64,000 bases of DNA, from NCBI RefSeq assembly GCF_031764535.1, contig NZ_CP134499.1:3286001-3350000 (forward strand), read 5' to 3'. Below the pieces are notes generated by a model. It had not been told where the DNA came from, did not search any database, and was given only the letters and a program-made list of their open reading frames with translations. This document shows, in pieces, positions 41,673 through 53,022 of the stretch. This stretch comes from Pseudomonas sp. SG20056 (lineage in GTDB: Bacteria > Pseudomonadota > Gammaproteobacteria > Pseudomonadales > Pseudomonadaceae). The stretch's first letter is position 1, and every line of letters starts with the position of its first letter. A program made the position numbers and the translations under genes.

Positions 41673-42734
41673 CTACTCGTAAGGAAGCTCGCCGTAGAGC
41701 GTGATCATTAGATCCCCTTCCAGTTTTTGGAAGGGGATTTCTACATAATGGTCATGATGGCGCGGCTTAGCCGGTCCGTCGTTGGGGCCATTCTTGGTAT
41801 GACCCTTAACCTTCTCCCCGTTCTCTTTGATGTACGGAAGAATCACAAGGCGCCCATGGTTAGAGGAATAAATTGTCCCTTCAACCCAGATCGTTGCTCC
41901 CTCAGAATCCTTCGTTGTAGATGCCTGCTTTACCTGCCAACCCAAACCACCATCCGGCTCGTACCAGAAGACGACGCCATTACACACTAGCGCCCGAGCC
42001 CCCTTCGCCAGAGCTTCCGCCAATAATCGCTGCACACTTGCCAGCTGAAGTAGCTTGTTTGCCTTGGGCAAAAGAACGTCACGAATCTTTACCTTTGTCT
42101 TACCCCAGTGGTCACGGGCATCAAAACCAAATCCGTTTGCAATACGAGCCCTAAGAGCAATTTCAGCTTCACGTTCGGTGACAGAACCATTCAAAGCGGT
42201 CCAGGTCCCCTGTTTTGTCAGTACCATCCGGCGAATGCCATTACCATCAGGCACTAACGCCTCTCGCAAATAAGGCATGAGCTGCAGCTGAGCCGACAGA
42301 ACAGACCTGAACTGTTCCGAATTCGGATCCAAGTCAAATGATGGTGATACCCCAACCGCGGCATGCTTTCGTATCGCCTCTTGCAGCATTAACCGCTCAT
42401 CGTCTCGAATGCGCTCACAAGACTGAAGCTGCTTGGTGACCTTCAACTGAATCGACGTACGGGCCTCCTCACTCATCGGACGCTCCGCGAGTTCAGAAAA
42501 TAGTCGTCCGTTTATGTCGTCTGCCACTTTGTATGCGTCACCCTCGGATGGGAGATGGTGCCATACAGCGCCACCGTTTGAAGCGGGCAATAGCCTCCTA
42601 CGCCATTTAGGGCTTAGATCCCCCCTGTAAACCAATTCTTGCAGCCCCCAGCGGTTTACCTTGGCCCAGTAAAGAGGCCGAACGGCCAGTATTAGATCAG
42701 TTGAATATCGTCCTAAATCTTCCAACGTAAGCAT
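41673..42734 (-). CDS. Unrecognised 353-aa protein beside the integrase
   Basis: A 353-aa protein starting MLTLEDLGRYSTDLILAVRP. No membrane segment, P-loop or other familiar motif. The middle is helical and charged; the C-terminal 80 residues look like a beta domain ending FQKLEGDLMITLYGELPYE. It sits next to the integrase on the same strand, a common place for defence or immunity genes. AT content is somewhat higher than in neighbours. Function unknown. Confidence 0.6.
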   Translation of the reverse strand: MLTLEDLGRYSTDLILAVRPLYWAKVNRWGLQELVYRGDLSPKWRRRLLPASNGGAVWHHLPSEGDAYKVADDINGRLFSELAERPMSEEARTSIQLKVTKQLQSCERIRDDERLMLQEAIRKHAAVGVSPSFDLDPNSEQFRSVLSAQLQLMPYLREALVPDGNGIRRMVLTKQGTWTALNGSVTEREAEIALRARIANGFGFDARDHWGKTKVKIRDVLLPKANKLLQLASVQRLLAEALAKGARALVCNGVVFWYEPDGGLGWQVKQASTTKDSEGATIWVEGTIYSSNHGRLVILPYIKENGEKVKGHTKNGPNDGPAKPRHHDHYVEIPFQKLEGDLMITLYGELPYE

Positions 42735-42743
42735 CCTGACTCC

Positions 42744-43742
42744 TCAATCCAACCTACCGGCAACCTCTGTCGCCGTTGCGTTGTAGTACACCATCAACGA
42801 TCGCGGATCACGGTGTCCGGTCATCCGGGCCAGATCCAGCACATCCAGCTTCCTGGCCAAGCGCGTGGTCGCCTCGTGCCGGGTATCGTGGAAGTGTAGA
42901 TCGATGATCTCCAGCTCATTGCGCACCTTGCGAAACATCGCATCGGCCGAGGCCGACTTAAGCCGGAACAGCTCCTGCCGATCGGTGGCGGCATCGAGCA
43001 ACAGCTGCAGCAGAACCACTGCCCGCAAACTCAACGGCACGTTGCGGCTGTCTCCATTCTTTGTGTCATCCAGCCGCACATAGCGCTTAGCCAGGTGGGT
43101 GGTGGCCTTGGTCAGCCCCAGTATCTCGCCCTGCCGCATGGCTGTTTCTATGGCGATGAGAAAGGCATAGGCCAGTTCCTGCTGCAGCGTCTCAGGCTTT
43201 ACCCCCTCAACGTACCCCAGCCGCGCGAGTAACTTCTGCTCCTCATCTGGCTGAATCCGCCGATCACGAGGCCGGCCATTGCTCGGGCGCTTTACCTCAC
43301 GCACGGGGTTAGTCTTGCACCACCGCCATTCACGCTTGGCAATCTCAAACACCGAGGACAGCAACGTCATCTCACGCCGCACCGTGGGTGACGCCACTTT
43401 CTTCAAGCGAGCATCGCGCCACTCGGCTATCTGGTCTGCTGTCACGTCGCCAATGCGCTCGCCGGCAAACTCCAGATCATTATCCAGCTTGTCCAGTCGC
43501 ACCTCTTCCCAGCGCTTGCCGGCTTTGCTCGGCGACACTTCCAGCTTGTATCGTTTGAGTGCATCTGAAAGACTCGAACTCACACCAACCGAATGCCCAG
43601 GCACGCCGGCCAATATTTCCGCCTCTCGCTGGGTAGCCCACGCCTGAGCCTGGGCCTTAGTCGGGAAAGTCTGCGACTCCCTCACCCCGCGCTTAACCAC
43701 CTCGGCCCGCCAGCCACCGCTCCGCTTCCTGAATGACGCCAC
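42744..43742 (-). CDS. Tyrosine recombinase integrase
   Basis: A 332-aa integrase. An N-terminal arm-type domain (MASFRKRSGGWRAEVVKRGV), a core-binding domain, then the catalytic domain with Arg203 (AMRQGEI), Lys228, His285 and Arg288 (HDTRHEA), His310 (GHRDPRS) and Tyr319/320 (MVYYNATA). It integrates and, with the excisionase, excises the prophage. Next to it on the right is attR. Confidence 0.93.
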   Translation of the reverse strand: MASFRKRSGGWRAEVVKRGVRESQTFPTKAQAQAWATQREAEILAGVPGHSVGVSSSLSDALKRYKLEVSPSKAGKRWEEVRLDKLDNDLEFAGERIGDVTADQIAEWRDARLKKVASPTVRREMTLLSSVFEIAKREWRWCKTNPVREVKRPSNGRPRDRRIQPDEEQKLLARLGYVEGVKPETLQQELAYAFLIAIETAMRQGEILGLTKATTHLAKRYVRLDDTKNGDSRNVPLSLRAVVLLQLLLDAATDRQELFRLKSASADAMFRKVRNELEIIDLHFHDTRHEATTRLARKLDVLDLARMTGHRDPRSLMVYYNATATEVAGRLD

Positions 43743-43894
43743 ATCCGCCCCCTTGGCGTAATTTTGGCGTAAACACTATCACGGAACTGCACGAAACCGC
43801 CCGCAACTGACAACAGCCGCATGCCTGAAAGCCCCGCCAATGCTGGCCCTGCCCGAATCTGCCGACAACTGCCGCAAACTGCCGAAGGCTTTAG

Positions 43895-43914
43895 AGTCCC
43901 CCCCGGGGCACCAT
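43895..43914 (+). other. attR core: 3' end of a tRNA (probably tRNA-Leu)
   Basis: GAGTCCCCCCCGGGGCACCA reads as T-loop end, T-stem CCCCC, acceptor CCGGGGC, discriminator A and CCA. The upstream sequence cannot form the rest of a tRNA, so only the 3' end is present. The intact tRNA must be at the other end of the prophage. Confidence 0.68.
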
Positions 43915-43925
43915 AGATTCGAAGA

Positions 43926-43952
43926 AAGGCCTTGAGATTCAAGGCCTTTTTT
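43926..43952 (+). terminator. Terminator just after the att site
   Basis: AAGGCCTTGA and TCAAGGCCTT form a perfect 10-bp stem with a 3-base loop and a T-run. It is probably the tRNA's own terminator, now separated from the tRNA by the prophage. Confidence 0.78.
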
Positions 43953-44285
43953 ATTGCCCGCAATAAAGCTACGACACACCAAAACAACGCTCAGACACCA
44001 CCTTTATTCATGCGCCACACACCCGCCAAGCGTATGCGCGAGATGCCGAGCAAAACACCTACAACCCAGCAACGGCATGCCCTGCAGGGACTTGGCATTT
44101 GCCAGGAAGTTAGCGTAGAGTTTGCCCACTGTGTTTGCATGGGTCGCCGAAAATCGTGACCTGGTGCAGTAGATCATCTAGATCCGCTACATCCCGCTCG
44201 ACGTCGCATACCGCCTTGCAACCAGTATTCAGCCCCTCATGTCGAGTAGCGGCTGTCATCAACTCAAGGTTCAAGGAAATACACC

Positions 44286-44498
44286 ATGTCGAATCGTCAG
44301 AACGGTACCGTCAAGTGGTTTAACGACGAAAAAGGTTTTGGTTTTATCACTCCAGAAAGCGGTCCGGATCTGTTCGTGCACTTCCGCGCGATCCAAGGCA
44401 ACGGCTTCAAGAGCCTGAAAGAAGGCCAGAAAGTCAGCTTTATCGCTGTGCAGGGCCAGAAAGGCATGCAGGCTGATGAAGTGCAAATCCAGGAGTAA
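44286..44498 (+). CDS. CspA-family cold-shock protein
   Basis: A 70-aa cold-shock protein with both RNA-binding motifs, [16 protein letters not shown] and DLFVHFRAI. It binds single-stranded nucleic acid and opens RNA structure. AAGG precedes the ATG. A terminator follows. First recognisable host gene right of the prophage. Confidence 0.93.
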   Translation: MSNRQNGTVKWFNDEKGFGFITPESGPDLFVHFRAIQGNGFKSLKEGQKVSFIAVQGQKGMQADEVQIQE

Positions 44499-44514
44499 TC
44501 CTGCCGCTTTGAAG

Positions 44515-44544
44515 AACCCCTGATGGCGACATCAGGGGTTTTTT
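44515..44544 (+). terminator. Terminator after the cold-shock gene
   Basis: AACCCCTGATG, loop GCGA, CATCAGGGGTT then TTTT. Confidence 0.85.
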
Positions 44545-44690
44545 ATGCCCGGCCATCCGTTGCGGCCACCCTTTGGACCGTCGCTGCGTGACGTTAAAAA
44601 TGACTCTCGGTCATTTTTTATGGCCGGGCATTCTCACGAATGCCGTATTGTTGCCGCCATTCTGCCAGCCGATTGAGTAACGAGCCGACC

Positions 44691-45185
44691 ATGCCGAAAC
44701 ACCTACTGCGCCCGCAGGGTGAATTCCCCAGCGCCGGACTGATCCGCCGCCTCGCCGCGATGTTTTATGACTTCCTGCTGTGCATCGCCCTGCTGATCGT
44801 CGTGACCTTTATCTACAAGTTGATCCTGATGGGCTTCTACGGCGAGGCGCAGCTCAAACAGATGTCCGACGCAGGCGCATTGGATGGCGACCCCCTGCTC
44901 TCGACTGTGCTGTTCCTCAGCCTGTTTGGCTTCTTCGCCAAGTTCTGGACGCACAACGGTCAAACCCTGGGCATGCAGGTGTGGGGCCTGCGCATTCAGA
45001 ACAGCGACGGTACGGCAATCAGCCTATGGCAGGCACTGCTGCGCTTTCTGGTCGCCATTGGTTCCTGGCTGCTGCTGGGCCTGGGCTTTTTCTGGGTACT
45101 TTGGGATAAAGAAAAGCGCAGCTGGCATGACATCTATTCGGACAGCCAGGTGATTCAACTGCCGAAGAACATCCACAAGAAATAA
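44691..45185 (+). CDS. RDD-family membrane protein
   Basis: A 164-aa protein of the RDD family: GLIRRLAAMFYDFLLCIALL (Arg..Arg and Asp), a second helix around LLSTVLFLSLFGFFAKFW, the motif GQTLGMQVWGLRI and a final pair of helices. The ATG at 44691 is chosen because the family begins there; an in-frame ATG at 44640 adds a short unlikely tail. Substrate unknown. Confidence 0.82.
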   Translation: MPKHLLRPQGEFPSAGLIRRLAAMFYDFLLCIALLIVVTFIYKLILMGFYGEAQLKQMSDAGALDGDPLLSTVLFLSLFGFFAKFWTHNGQTLGMQVWGLRIQNSDGTAISLWQALLRFLVAIGSWLLLGLGFFWVLWDKEKRSWHDIYSDSQVIQLPKNIHKK

Positions 45186-45196
45186 CTCGCAGGTAC

Positions 45197-45236
45197 AAAA
45201 AGCCGGCGTGCACACTGGGCGTACGCCGGCTTTTTT
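45197..45236. terminator. Bidirectional terminator between RDD gene and lptG
   Basis: AGCCGGCGT (45201-45209) and ACGCCGGCT (45223-45231), flanked by A- and T-runs on both sides. Confidence 0.82.
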
Positions 45237-45245
45237 ACGCCTGAA

Positions 45246-46307
45246 TCAACCTGCGCGGCGTAGCAACCAGACGCCGGCCAGCGCGCAGATACCAGCAGGA
45301 ATCAATACCGCCAGCAGCGGCGAGAAGCCGAATACCAGGCTCGAAGGGCCGAGCAGATCCTGGCTGATCTTGAATACAAAGCCCACCAGCACCCCGGTAA
45401 ACACCCGCTGCCCGAGGGTTACCGAGCGCAGCGGGCCGAAGATAAACGAGATCGCCATCAGCACCAGCGCGGCCGTTACCAACGGCTGCAATACCTTGGT
45501 CCAGAACGACAGCCAGTACTGGCTGTTATTCAGCCCCTGCTCGGCCAGGTAGTGGATATAGCTCCACAGCCCGGTCATCGACAACGCATCAGGTGCCAGC
45601 ACCACGGTGCCAAGTAACTGCGGCGTCAACTCGACATCCCAACGCTCGTTATCCTGTTTGATGACTTCGCTGCTGCGCTCACGGAAGTGCGTGGTTGCAA
45701 CATCTTCCAGCTGCCAGTGATCACCCTGATACTGCGCACGCCGCGCGAAGCTGGATGACTGCATGCGCTTGTGTTCATCGAAGCGATAGCGGGTCACCCC
45801 GAGCAATACGCCATTGGGTTGCACGGCGTTGATATGCACATACTCCTGCCCCTGGCGATGCCACAGGCCGCGCTTGGCGCTCTGCGCTTCACCGCCACCC
45901 TGCGCCATGGCACGGCTGGCCTGAGCCTGGTTTTCACTATAGGGCGCGAGGTACTCACCGATCAGCACACCGACCAGCATCAGCACTAGCATCGGCTTCA
46001 TCACCGCCCAGACAATCCGCCCAATCGACACACCGGCCGCACGCATGATGGTCAGTTCGCTGTTACTGGCTAGCGAGCCCAAACCGATCAGGCAACCGAT
46101 CAGCGCCGCCATCGGCAGCATTTCATAGATGCGCCGCGGCGCCGTCAGCAGTACATAGCCAAGGGCATCAAGCAGGCTGTAGTTGTCCTCGACATCGCCC
46201 AGTTCATCGATAAAGGCAAACAGCAGCGCCAGACCCACAATAATGCCCAGCACGGCAAGGATGGCGACGAATACCTGCGCACCGATGTAACGATCCAACT
46301 TAACCAC
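45246..46307 (-). CDS. lptG: LPS export ABC permease LptG
   Basis: A 353-aa permease. The start is taken as GTG 46307 (VVKLDRYIG), which overlaps the lptF stop; the frame is open upstream to 46328 inside lptF. It has three N-terminal helices, a periplasmic jellyroll (GVTRYRFDEHKRMQSSSFA, WQLEDVATTHF) and three C-terminal helices. With LptF and LptB it extracts LPS from the inner membrane. Confidence 0.93.
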   Translation of the reverse strand: MVKLDRYIGAQVFVAILAVLGIIVGLALLFAFIDELGDVEDNYSLLDALGYVLLTAPRRIYEMLPMAALIGCLIGLGSLASNSELTIMRAAGVSIGRIVWAVMKPMLVLMLVGVLIGEYLAPYSENQAQASRAMAQGGGEAQSAKRGLWHRQGQEYVHINAVQPNGVLLGVTRYRFDEHKRMQSSSFARRAQYQGDHWQLEDVATTHFRERSSEVIKQDNERWDVELTPQLLGTVVLAPDALSMTGLWSYIHYLAEQGLNNSQYWLSFWTKVLQPLVTAALVLMAISFIFGPLRSVTLGQRVFTGVLVGFVFKISQDLLGPSSLVFGFSPLLAVLIPAGICALAGVWLLRRAG

Positions 46308-47430
46308 GGGCCACCTCCAGCGCCACACGACGGGCCGCCCAGCGCAAGCGCAGCGGCTCCCAATACAGCAACAGCAGCCCGATTAATGCGAACAGCCCAT
46401 GTACCCACCACAAGCCCAGGGCTGCGGGGATTTTCTCTTTATCCAGCGCACCACGCGCGCCAATCAGCAACGCCAGGTAAGCCATGTACAGCAGGATGGC
46501 CGGCAACAGTTTGAGGAAGCGCCCCTGGCGTGGGTTGACTCGCGACAGCGGCACCGCCAGCAGGGTGACCACAAAAACCAGCACAGGAATCGACAAGCGC
46601 CACTGCAGCTCGGATTGCATACGCGGTTTGTCGCTACCAATCAGCTCGCGCGTCGGCATCGCCTCGCGGTCAGTGACCTCCACCGCCACTTCTGGCTTGG
46701 GCAGCAGCACGCCGTAAGTGTCGTATTTGATTGCGCGGTAATCGGCCTGACCCGGATTGCCGTCATAGCGGTAGCCATTTTCCAGAATCAGGTAGCGGCT
46801 GCCATCGGCCTGAATCTCCTGACGACCGGACTCGGCCACCAGCACCGAGATACCGCGCTCCTTGTCGCCCTGACTGGACAGCTGTTTTTCAGAGATGAAA
46901 ACCCCAGCCAGCGAGCCGCGATCTTCCGAAAGCTCCTCGGTGTATGTCACCCGCGAGCCGTTTTTCATGGATTGAAAACGCCCTGGCACCAGGGTATCCA
47001 GCTCAGTCATGGCGCTTTGCTGATTGAGAATTCGCGCCACATGCTCAACGCCTTGCGGAGCCAGGCCCAGGCTCAACCAACCAGCCAGCAACGCCACCAG
47101 GGCCGCCGGAGCCAGGCTGTAAGCAAATAAGCGCTGCTGGCTCATACCGGTGGCCGAAAGGACAGTCATCTCGCTGTCCAGGTACATCCGCCCATAGGCC
47201 AGGAGAAAGCCGAGGAATAGCGCCAGCGGCAGAATCAGCTGGAGGAAGCCGGGAATCCGGTACGCCATGATCATCAGCAGCACCCCAGGGTCGAGCAACC
47301 CCTGCGCCGCCTGAGCCAGATAGCGGATAAAACGGCCACTCATAATGATGACCAGCAGCACCGCGCTCACGGCACTCAGGGTCAACAACACTTCACGGGA
47401 CAAATAACGGAAGACGATCAAACCAGACAC
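46300..47430 (-). CDS. lptF: LPS export ABC permease LptF
   Basis: A 376-aa permease of the YjgP/YjgQ type. It starts MSGLIVFRYLSREVLLTLSA, has a periplasmic jellyroll (DRGSLAGVFISEKQ, SRYLILENGYRYDGNPG), and C-terminal helices ending EPLRLRWAARR. Coupled to lptG by overlap. Divergent from pepA as in other Pseudomonas. Confidence 0.94.
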   Translation of the reverse strand: MSGLIVFRYLSREVLLTLSAVSAVLLVIIMSGRFIRYLAQAAQGLLDPGVLLMIMAYRIPGFLQLILPLALFLGFLLAYGRMYLDSEMTVLSATGMSQQRLFAYSLAPAALVALLAGWLSLGLAPQGVEHVARILNQQSAMTELDTLVPGRFQSMKNGSRVTYTEELSEDRGSLAGVFISEKQLSSQGDKERGISVLVAESGRQEIQADGSRYLILENGYRYDGNPGQADYRAIKYDTYGVLLPKPEVAVEVTDREAMPTRELIGSDKPRMQSELQWRLSIPVLVFVVTLLAVPLSRVNPRQGRFLKLLPAILLYMAYLALLIGARGALDKEKIPAALGLWWVHGLFALIGLLLLYWEPLRLRWAARRVALEVARG

Positions 47431-47516
47431 TCCAGGGTTGTCAGGCTCAGGCGGCTAAGATCAAACTAGCCGCACTGCTTGCCGGCTCGCCCAACTGGCG
47501 AACCATCGAAAAATAG

Positions 47517-49055
<1,539 letters not shown>

Positions 49056-49155
49056 GTTTCAGGTGCATTGCAGGAGCGGTATTGACCGCAATTGACTGGT
49101 AAGCTGCGCGCCTGTCAGCAAGCAGCTCCTGCAACTAACGCCAAACCGTGCCGTC

Positions 49156-49575
49156 ATGCCCCGAATAGAATTCTATGTACTGTCTACTGCCGTGCCGGCC
49201 GAGCGTCTGCGCGCGGCCTGCCAACTGGCGATGAAAGCCTGGCGCGCCGGCATGCCGGTGTTTTTGCGTGGCAGCGATGCGCAGCAATGCAGCGAGGTGG
49301 ACGAACTGCTGTGGCGCTTTAAAGCGGAAAGCTTTGTGCCGCACAGCCTGTACGAGGAAGACGCGCAAGCACCGGTGGTGATTGGCTTGGACGAAGAACC
49401 CAGTAGCGCCCAAGGTGTACTGATCAACCTGGGCAGCACCCTGTCCCCGCAGGTTGAGCGTTTTAGCCGGGTGATTGAAATCGTCAACCAGGAACCCGAC
49501 CTGCTGACCGCCTGCCGGGAGAATTTCCGCAGCTACCGGCAGCGCGGGTATGATCCAAAACGAGTCGAACTCTAG
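49156..49575 (+). CDS. holC: DNA polymerase III chi subunit
   Basis: A 139-aa HolC protein: MPRIEFYVLSTAVPAERLRA, AMKAWRAGMPVFLRGSDAQQ, LLWRFKAESFVPHSLYEE and a C-terminal VERFSRVIEIVNQ. It links the clamp loader with SSB. The order pepA-holC-hypothetical-valS is typical of Pseudomonas. Confidence 0.93.
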   Translation: MPRIEFYVLSTAVPAERLRAACQLAMKAWRAGMPVFLRGSDAQQCSEVDELLWRFKAESFVPHSLYEEDAQAPVVIGLDEEPSSAQGVLINLGSTLSPQVERFSRVIEIVNQEPDLLTACRENFRSYRQRGYDPKRVEL

Positions 49576-49584
49576 TTGCACACC

Positions 49585-49983
49585 ATGGACACCCCAAAAC
49601 CGCCGCAAAAACCCGCTCAACTGCTGAACGACCTGGAGTCGATCCGCCAACTGCTGGGCGATGAAAACCTCGAACCACCGCTGCTGGTCGACACGCTCGA
49701 CCCGGACAGCATCCCCCTGCTCTCGGAAATCGTTACTCCGCCGCCCGTGGCCGCCGCCCCAGCACCCGCGCCCAAGCCAACGGTTGCGCAAACCCTGCGT
49801 GAAACCGTCAGCCAGAGCGTCAGCCGCGACAGCGAACTGAACCGCCTGGACAGTGAACTGCGCGCCGCCGCCCAGTTGATCCTGCAGGATGTGATCGACG
49901 ATTTCGTGCCGCAGATCGAGGCCGAGCTGAAACGCCGCCTGGATGCGCGCCTGACCCGCTTGCTGCCGCCGCGTCGACCATAA
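49585..49983 (+). CDS. Conserved Pseudomonas protein between holC and valS
   Basis: A 132-aa acidic protein ([20 protein letters not shown]) with a proline/alanine-rich middle ([14 protein letters not shown]) and a helical C-terminus ([20 protein letters not shown]). Likely linked to the neighbouring genes but function not known. A start three codons earlier is possible. Confidence 0.7.
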   Translation: MDTPKPPQKPAQLLNDLESIRQLLGDENLEPPLLVDTLDPDSIPLLSEIVTPPPVAAAPAPAPKPTVAQTLRETVSQSVSRDSELNRLDSELRAAAQLILQDVIDDFVPQIEAELKRRLDARLTRLLPPRRP

Positions 49984-50089
49984 CCACGCCCACCAGTCAG
50001 CCGTACCGCGCGCGCCCTTACGTCACATAGGCCATCCCCGCTATACTTGCCGGCTTTTCCGTCTAGCCGTCATAAGGGTCCCGCCGCGC

Positions 50090-52921
50090 ATGGACAAGAC
50101 CTACCAGCCGCACGCCATTGAAACCGCCCTGTACCAGAACTGGGAGGCGAACAACTATTTCGCCCCGCAAGGTGCGGGCGAGCCCTACACCATCATGATC
50201 CCGCCGCCGAACGTCACCGGCAGCCTGCACATGGGCCATGGTTTCAACAACTCGATCATGGATGCGCTGATTCGTTTCCGCCGCATGCAGGGCCGCAACA
50301 CACTGTGGCAGCCGGGCACCGACCACGCCGGTATCGCCACCCAGATGGTGGTAGAGCGTCAGTTGGCCGCCGACGGCATTGGCCGCCACGACCTGGGCCG
50401 CGAGAAATTCCTGGAAAAAGTCTGGGAGTGGAAGGAGCAGTCCGGCGGCACTATCACCCGGCAGATTCGTCGCCTGGGCAGCTCGGTGGACTGGTCGCGT
50501 GAGCGCTTCACCATGGACGACGGCTTGTCCGAATCGGTTAAAGAAGCCTTCGTGCGTCTGCATAAAGACGGCCTGATCTACCGCGGCAAGCGCCTGGTCA
50601 ACTGGGACACCAAGTTCCACACCGCGATCTCCGACCTCGAAGTGGAAAACCACGACGAGAAAGGCAGCCTGTGGAACCTGCGCTACCCGCTGGCCGACGG
50701 CAACACCACCGCCGACGGCAAGAATTACCTGATCGTCGCCACCACTCGCCCGGAAACCATGCTCGGCGACAGCGCCGTGGCCGTGCACCCGGAAGACGAG
50801 CGCTATAAAGCCCTGATCGGCACCTTCGTCGAGCTGCCACTGGTTGGCCGTCGTATCCCGATCATCGCCGACGATTACTGCGACCCCGAGTTCGGCACCG
50901 GTTGCGTGAAAATCACCCCGGCCCACGACTTCAACGACTATGAAGTCGGCAAGCGCCACAACCTGCCGCTGCTCAACATCTTCGACAAGAACGCCGCCGT
51001 GCTCGCACAGGTCCAGGCGTTCAATGTCGATGGCAGCGTCAACAGCCAGATCGACTGCAGCCTGCCGGCCGAATACGCCGGCCTGGATCGTTTCGAGGCG
51101 CGCAAGCAGATCGTTTCTGCGTTTGAAGCCGCCGGCCTGCTGGAAAGCATCGACGCCCACGCCCTGAAAGTGCCGAAAGGCGACCGCTCCGGCACCATCA
51201 TCGAGCCGTGGCTGACCGACCAGTGGTACGTCAGCACCAAGCCGCTGGCCGAAAAAGCCATCGCCGTGGTCGAGAGCGGTGAAATCCAGTTTGTGCCCAA
51301 GCAGTACGAAAACATGTACTTCAGCTGGATGCGTGATATCCAGGACTGGTGCATCAGCCGTCAGCTGTGGTGGGGCCACCGTATTCCAGCCTGGTACGAC
51401 GATGCCGGCAACGTCTATGTCGGCCGCGACGAGGCAGAAGTACGCGCTACACACAACCTCGGCGACGCCAACCTGCGCCAAGACGAAGACGTGCTGGACA
51501 CCTGGTTCAGCTCCGGCCTGTGGACTTTCTCCACCCTCGGCTGGCCGCAGCAGACCGCGGAACTCAAGACCTTCCACCCTACCGACGTGCTGGTCACCGG
51601 CTTCGATATCATCTTCTTCTGGGTCGCCCGGATGATCATGCTGTCGACCCACCTGACCGGGCAGATCCCGTTCAAGACCGTGTACGTGCACGGCCTAGTG
51701 CGCGATGGCCAGGGCCAGAAGATGTCCAAGTCCAAGGGCAACGTGCTCGACCCGCTGGATATCGTCGATGGCATTACCCTGGATGAGCTGCTGGAAAAAC
51801 GCACCAGCGGCATGATGCAGCCAAAGCTGGCCGAGAAGATTGCCAAGCAGACCCGCGCCGAGTTCCCCGAGGGCATTGCCGCCTACGGCACCGACGCCCT
51901 GCGCTTCACCAACCTGGCGCTGGCTTCCACCGGGCGTGACATCAAGTTTGATATGGGTCGCGTCGAGGGTTACCGCAACTTCTGCAACAAGATCTGGAAC
52001 GCCGCCAACTTCGTACTGGAAAACACCGACGGCCAGGACACGGGCGTCAATGGCGAGCCGGTCGAGCTGTCCTCGGTGGACCGCTGGATCATCTCATCCC
52101 TGCAGCGCACCGAAGCCGAAGTGACCCGCCAGCTCGACGCCTTCCGCTTCGACCTGGCCGCGCAAGCGCTCTACGAGTTTATCTGGGACGAGTACTGCGC
52201 CTGGTACCTTGAGCTGGTCAAGCCAGTGCTGTGGGACGAAGCCGCGCCAATCGAACGCCAGCGCGGCACCCGCCGCACGCTGATCCGCGTGCTGGAAGTG
52301 GCGCTGCGTCTGGCCCATCCGTTTATGCCGTTTATCACCGAAGAAATCTGGCAGCGCATCAAGGCCCAGGCTGGCGTCAGTGGTGAAACCATCATGCTGC
52401 AAGCCTGGCCGGTGGCCAATGAAAGCCGCATCGATGCCGCCGCCGAAGGCGATATCGAGTGGGTCAAGCAGCTGATGCTCGGCCTGCGGCAGATCCGTGG
52501 CGAGATGAAAATCTCCATGGCCAAGCGCATCGACATCATCCTGGCCAACGCCAGTGACGAAGATCGCCGCCGCCTGGCCGACAACGCGCCGCTGCTGAAC
52601 AAGCTGGCCAAGCTGGAATCGGTACGCGTGCTGGAAGCCGGTGAAGAAGCGCCGATGTCCGCCACCGCTCTGGTTGGCGATATGCAGGTGCTGGTGCCGA
52701 TGGCCGGGCTGATCGACAAGGACGCAGAACTGGCGCGCCTGGATAAAGAGATCGCCCGTCTCTCCGGTGAAGTGCAGCGCGTCGGCGGCAAGCTGAGCAA
52801 CGAAGGCTTCGTCGCCAAGGCGCCGGCCGAAGTGCTCGATAAAGAGCGCGCCAAGCTGGCTGAAGCTGAGCAAGCCCTGAGCAAGATGGTTGAGCAGCGC
52901 GGCAAGATCGCCGCACTCTGA
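50090..52921 (+). CDS. valS: Valyl-tRNA synthetase
   Basis: A 943-aa class I synthetase: HIGH-type [15 protein letters not shown], editing domain in residues about 190-350, KMSKS loop ([14 protein letters not shown]) and a C-terminal coiled coil ([19 protein letters not shown]). It charges tRNA-Val. A strong terminator follows. Confidence 0.97.
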   Translation: MDKTYQPHAIETALYQNWEANNYFAPQGAGEPYTIMIPPPNVTGSLHMGHGFNNSIMDALIRFRRMQGRNTLWQPGTDHAGIATQMVVERQLAADGIGRHDLGREKFLEKVWEWKEQSGGTITRQIRRLGSSVDWSRERFTMDDGLSESVKEAFVRLHKDGLIYRGKRLVNWDTKFHTAISDLEVENHDEKGSLWNLRYPLADGNTTADGKNYLIVATTRPETMLGDSAVAVHPEDERYKALIGTFVELPLVGRRIPIIADDYCDPEFGTGCVKITPAHDFNDYEVGKRHNLPLLNIFDKNAAVLAQVQAFNVDGSVNSQIDCSLPAEYAGLDRFEARKQIVSAFEAAGLLESIDAHALKVPKGDRSGTIIEPWLTDQWYVSTKPLAEKAIAVVESGEIQFVPKQYENMYFSWMRDIQDWCISRQLWWGHRIPAWYDDAGNVYVGRDEAEVRATHNLGDANLRQDEDVLDTWFSSGLWTFSTLGWPQQTAELKTFHPTDVLVTGFDIIFFWVARMIMLSTHLTGQIPFKTVYVHGLVRDGQGQKMSKSKGNVLDPLDIVDGITLDELLEKRTSGMMQPKLAEKIAKQTRAEFPEGIAAYGTDALRFTNLALASTGRDIKFDMGRVEGYRNFCNKIWNAANFVLENTDGQDTGVNGEPVELSSVDRWIISSLQRTEAEVTRQLDAFRFDLAAQALYEFIWDEYCAWYLELVKPVLWDEAAPIERQRGTRRTLIRVLEVALRLAHPFMPFITEEIWQRIKAQAGVSGETIMLQAWPVANESRIDAAAEGDIEWVKQLMLGLRQIRGEMKISMAKRIDIILANASDEDRRRLADNAPLLNKLAKLESVRVLEAGEEAPMSATALVGDMQVLVPMAGLIDKDAELARLDKEIARLSGEVQRVGGKLSNEGFVAKAPAEVLDKERAKLAEAEQALSKMVEQRGKIAAL

Positions 52922-52941
52922 TCACCCCGCAACACCCGCAG

Positions 52942-52975
52942 CCCGCGCCCTTACCGGCGCGGGTTTCGTTTTTTC
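52942..52975 (+). terminator. valS terminator
   Basis: CCCGCGCC, loop CTTACC, GGCGCGGG then a T-rich tail including six T. Confidence 0.82.
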
Positions 52976-53022
52976 TGGGTTGGGCTTTCCAGCCACAGTT
53001 TCATTGATCGACCGGTACACCC

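Larger units (their letters stand above)
1..43914. mobile_element. Lambda-like prophage (left end outside window)
   Basis: A continuous set of phage modules fills this span: integrase, cI/cro switch, PrimPol-helicase, holins, terminase, portal, capsid, tail with tape measure, fibres, endolysin and Rz/Rz1. The order matches lambdoid siphophages, with late genes all on the minus strand. The right boundary is placed at the end of a tRNA 3'-end fragment (43895-43914), followed at once by a terminator and host genes. No copy of this fragment was found in the left part of the window, so the left boundary is unknown. umuDC and SRAP could be phage cargo or flanking host genes. Confidence 0.85.
43743..44285. 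other. Non-coding gap: attachment site, tRNA terminator and cold-shock leader
   Basis: Left part (to 43914) is phage DNA with the tRNA 3' fragment; then the terminator at 43926-43952. From about 43955 to 44285 lies host DNA before the cold-shock gene. A long leader is usual for cspA-type genes, but I see no clear promoter pair. Confidence 0.6.

Noticed and set aside
43840..43914. A complete tRNA gene ending at 43914
   Set aside because: The 5' acceptor strand and anticodon arm are missing; only the 3' end is present.
50063..51691. A 542-codon frame opposite valS
   Set aside because: Antisense shadow in high-GC DNA; valS on the plus strand is certain.
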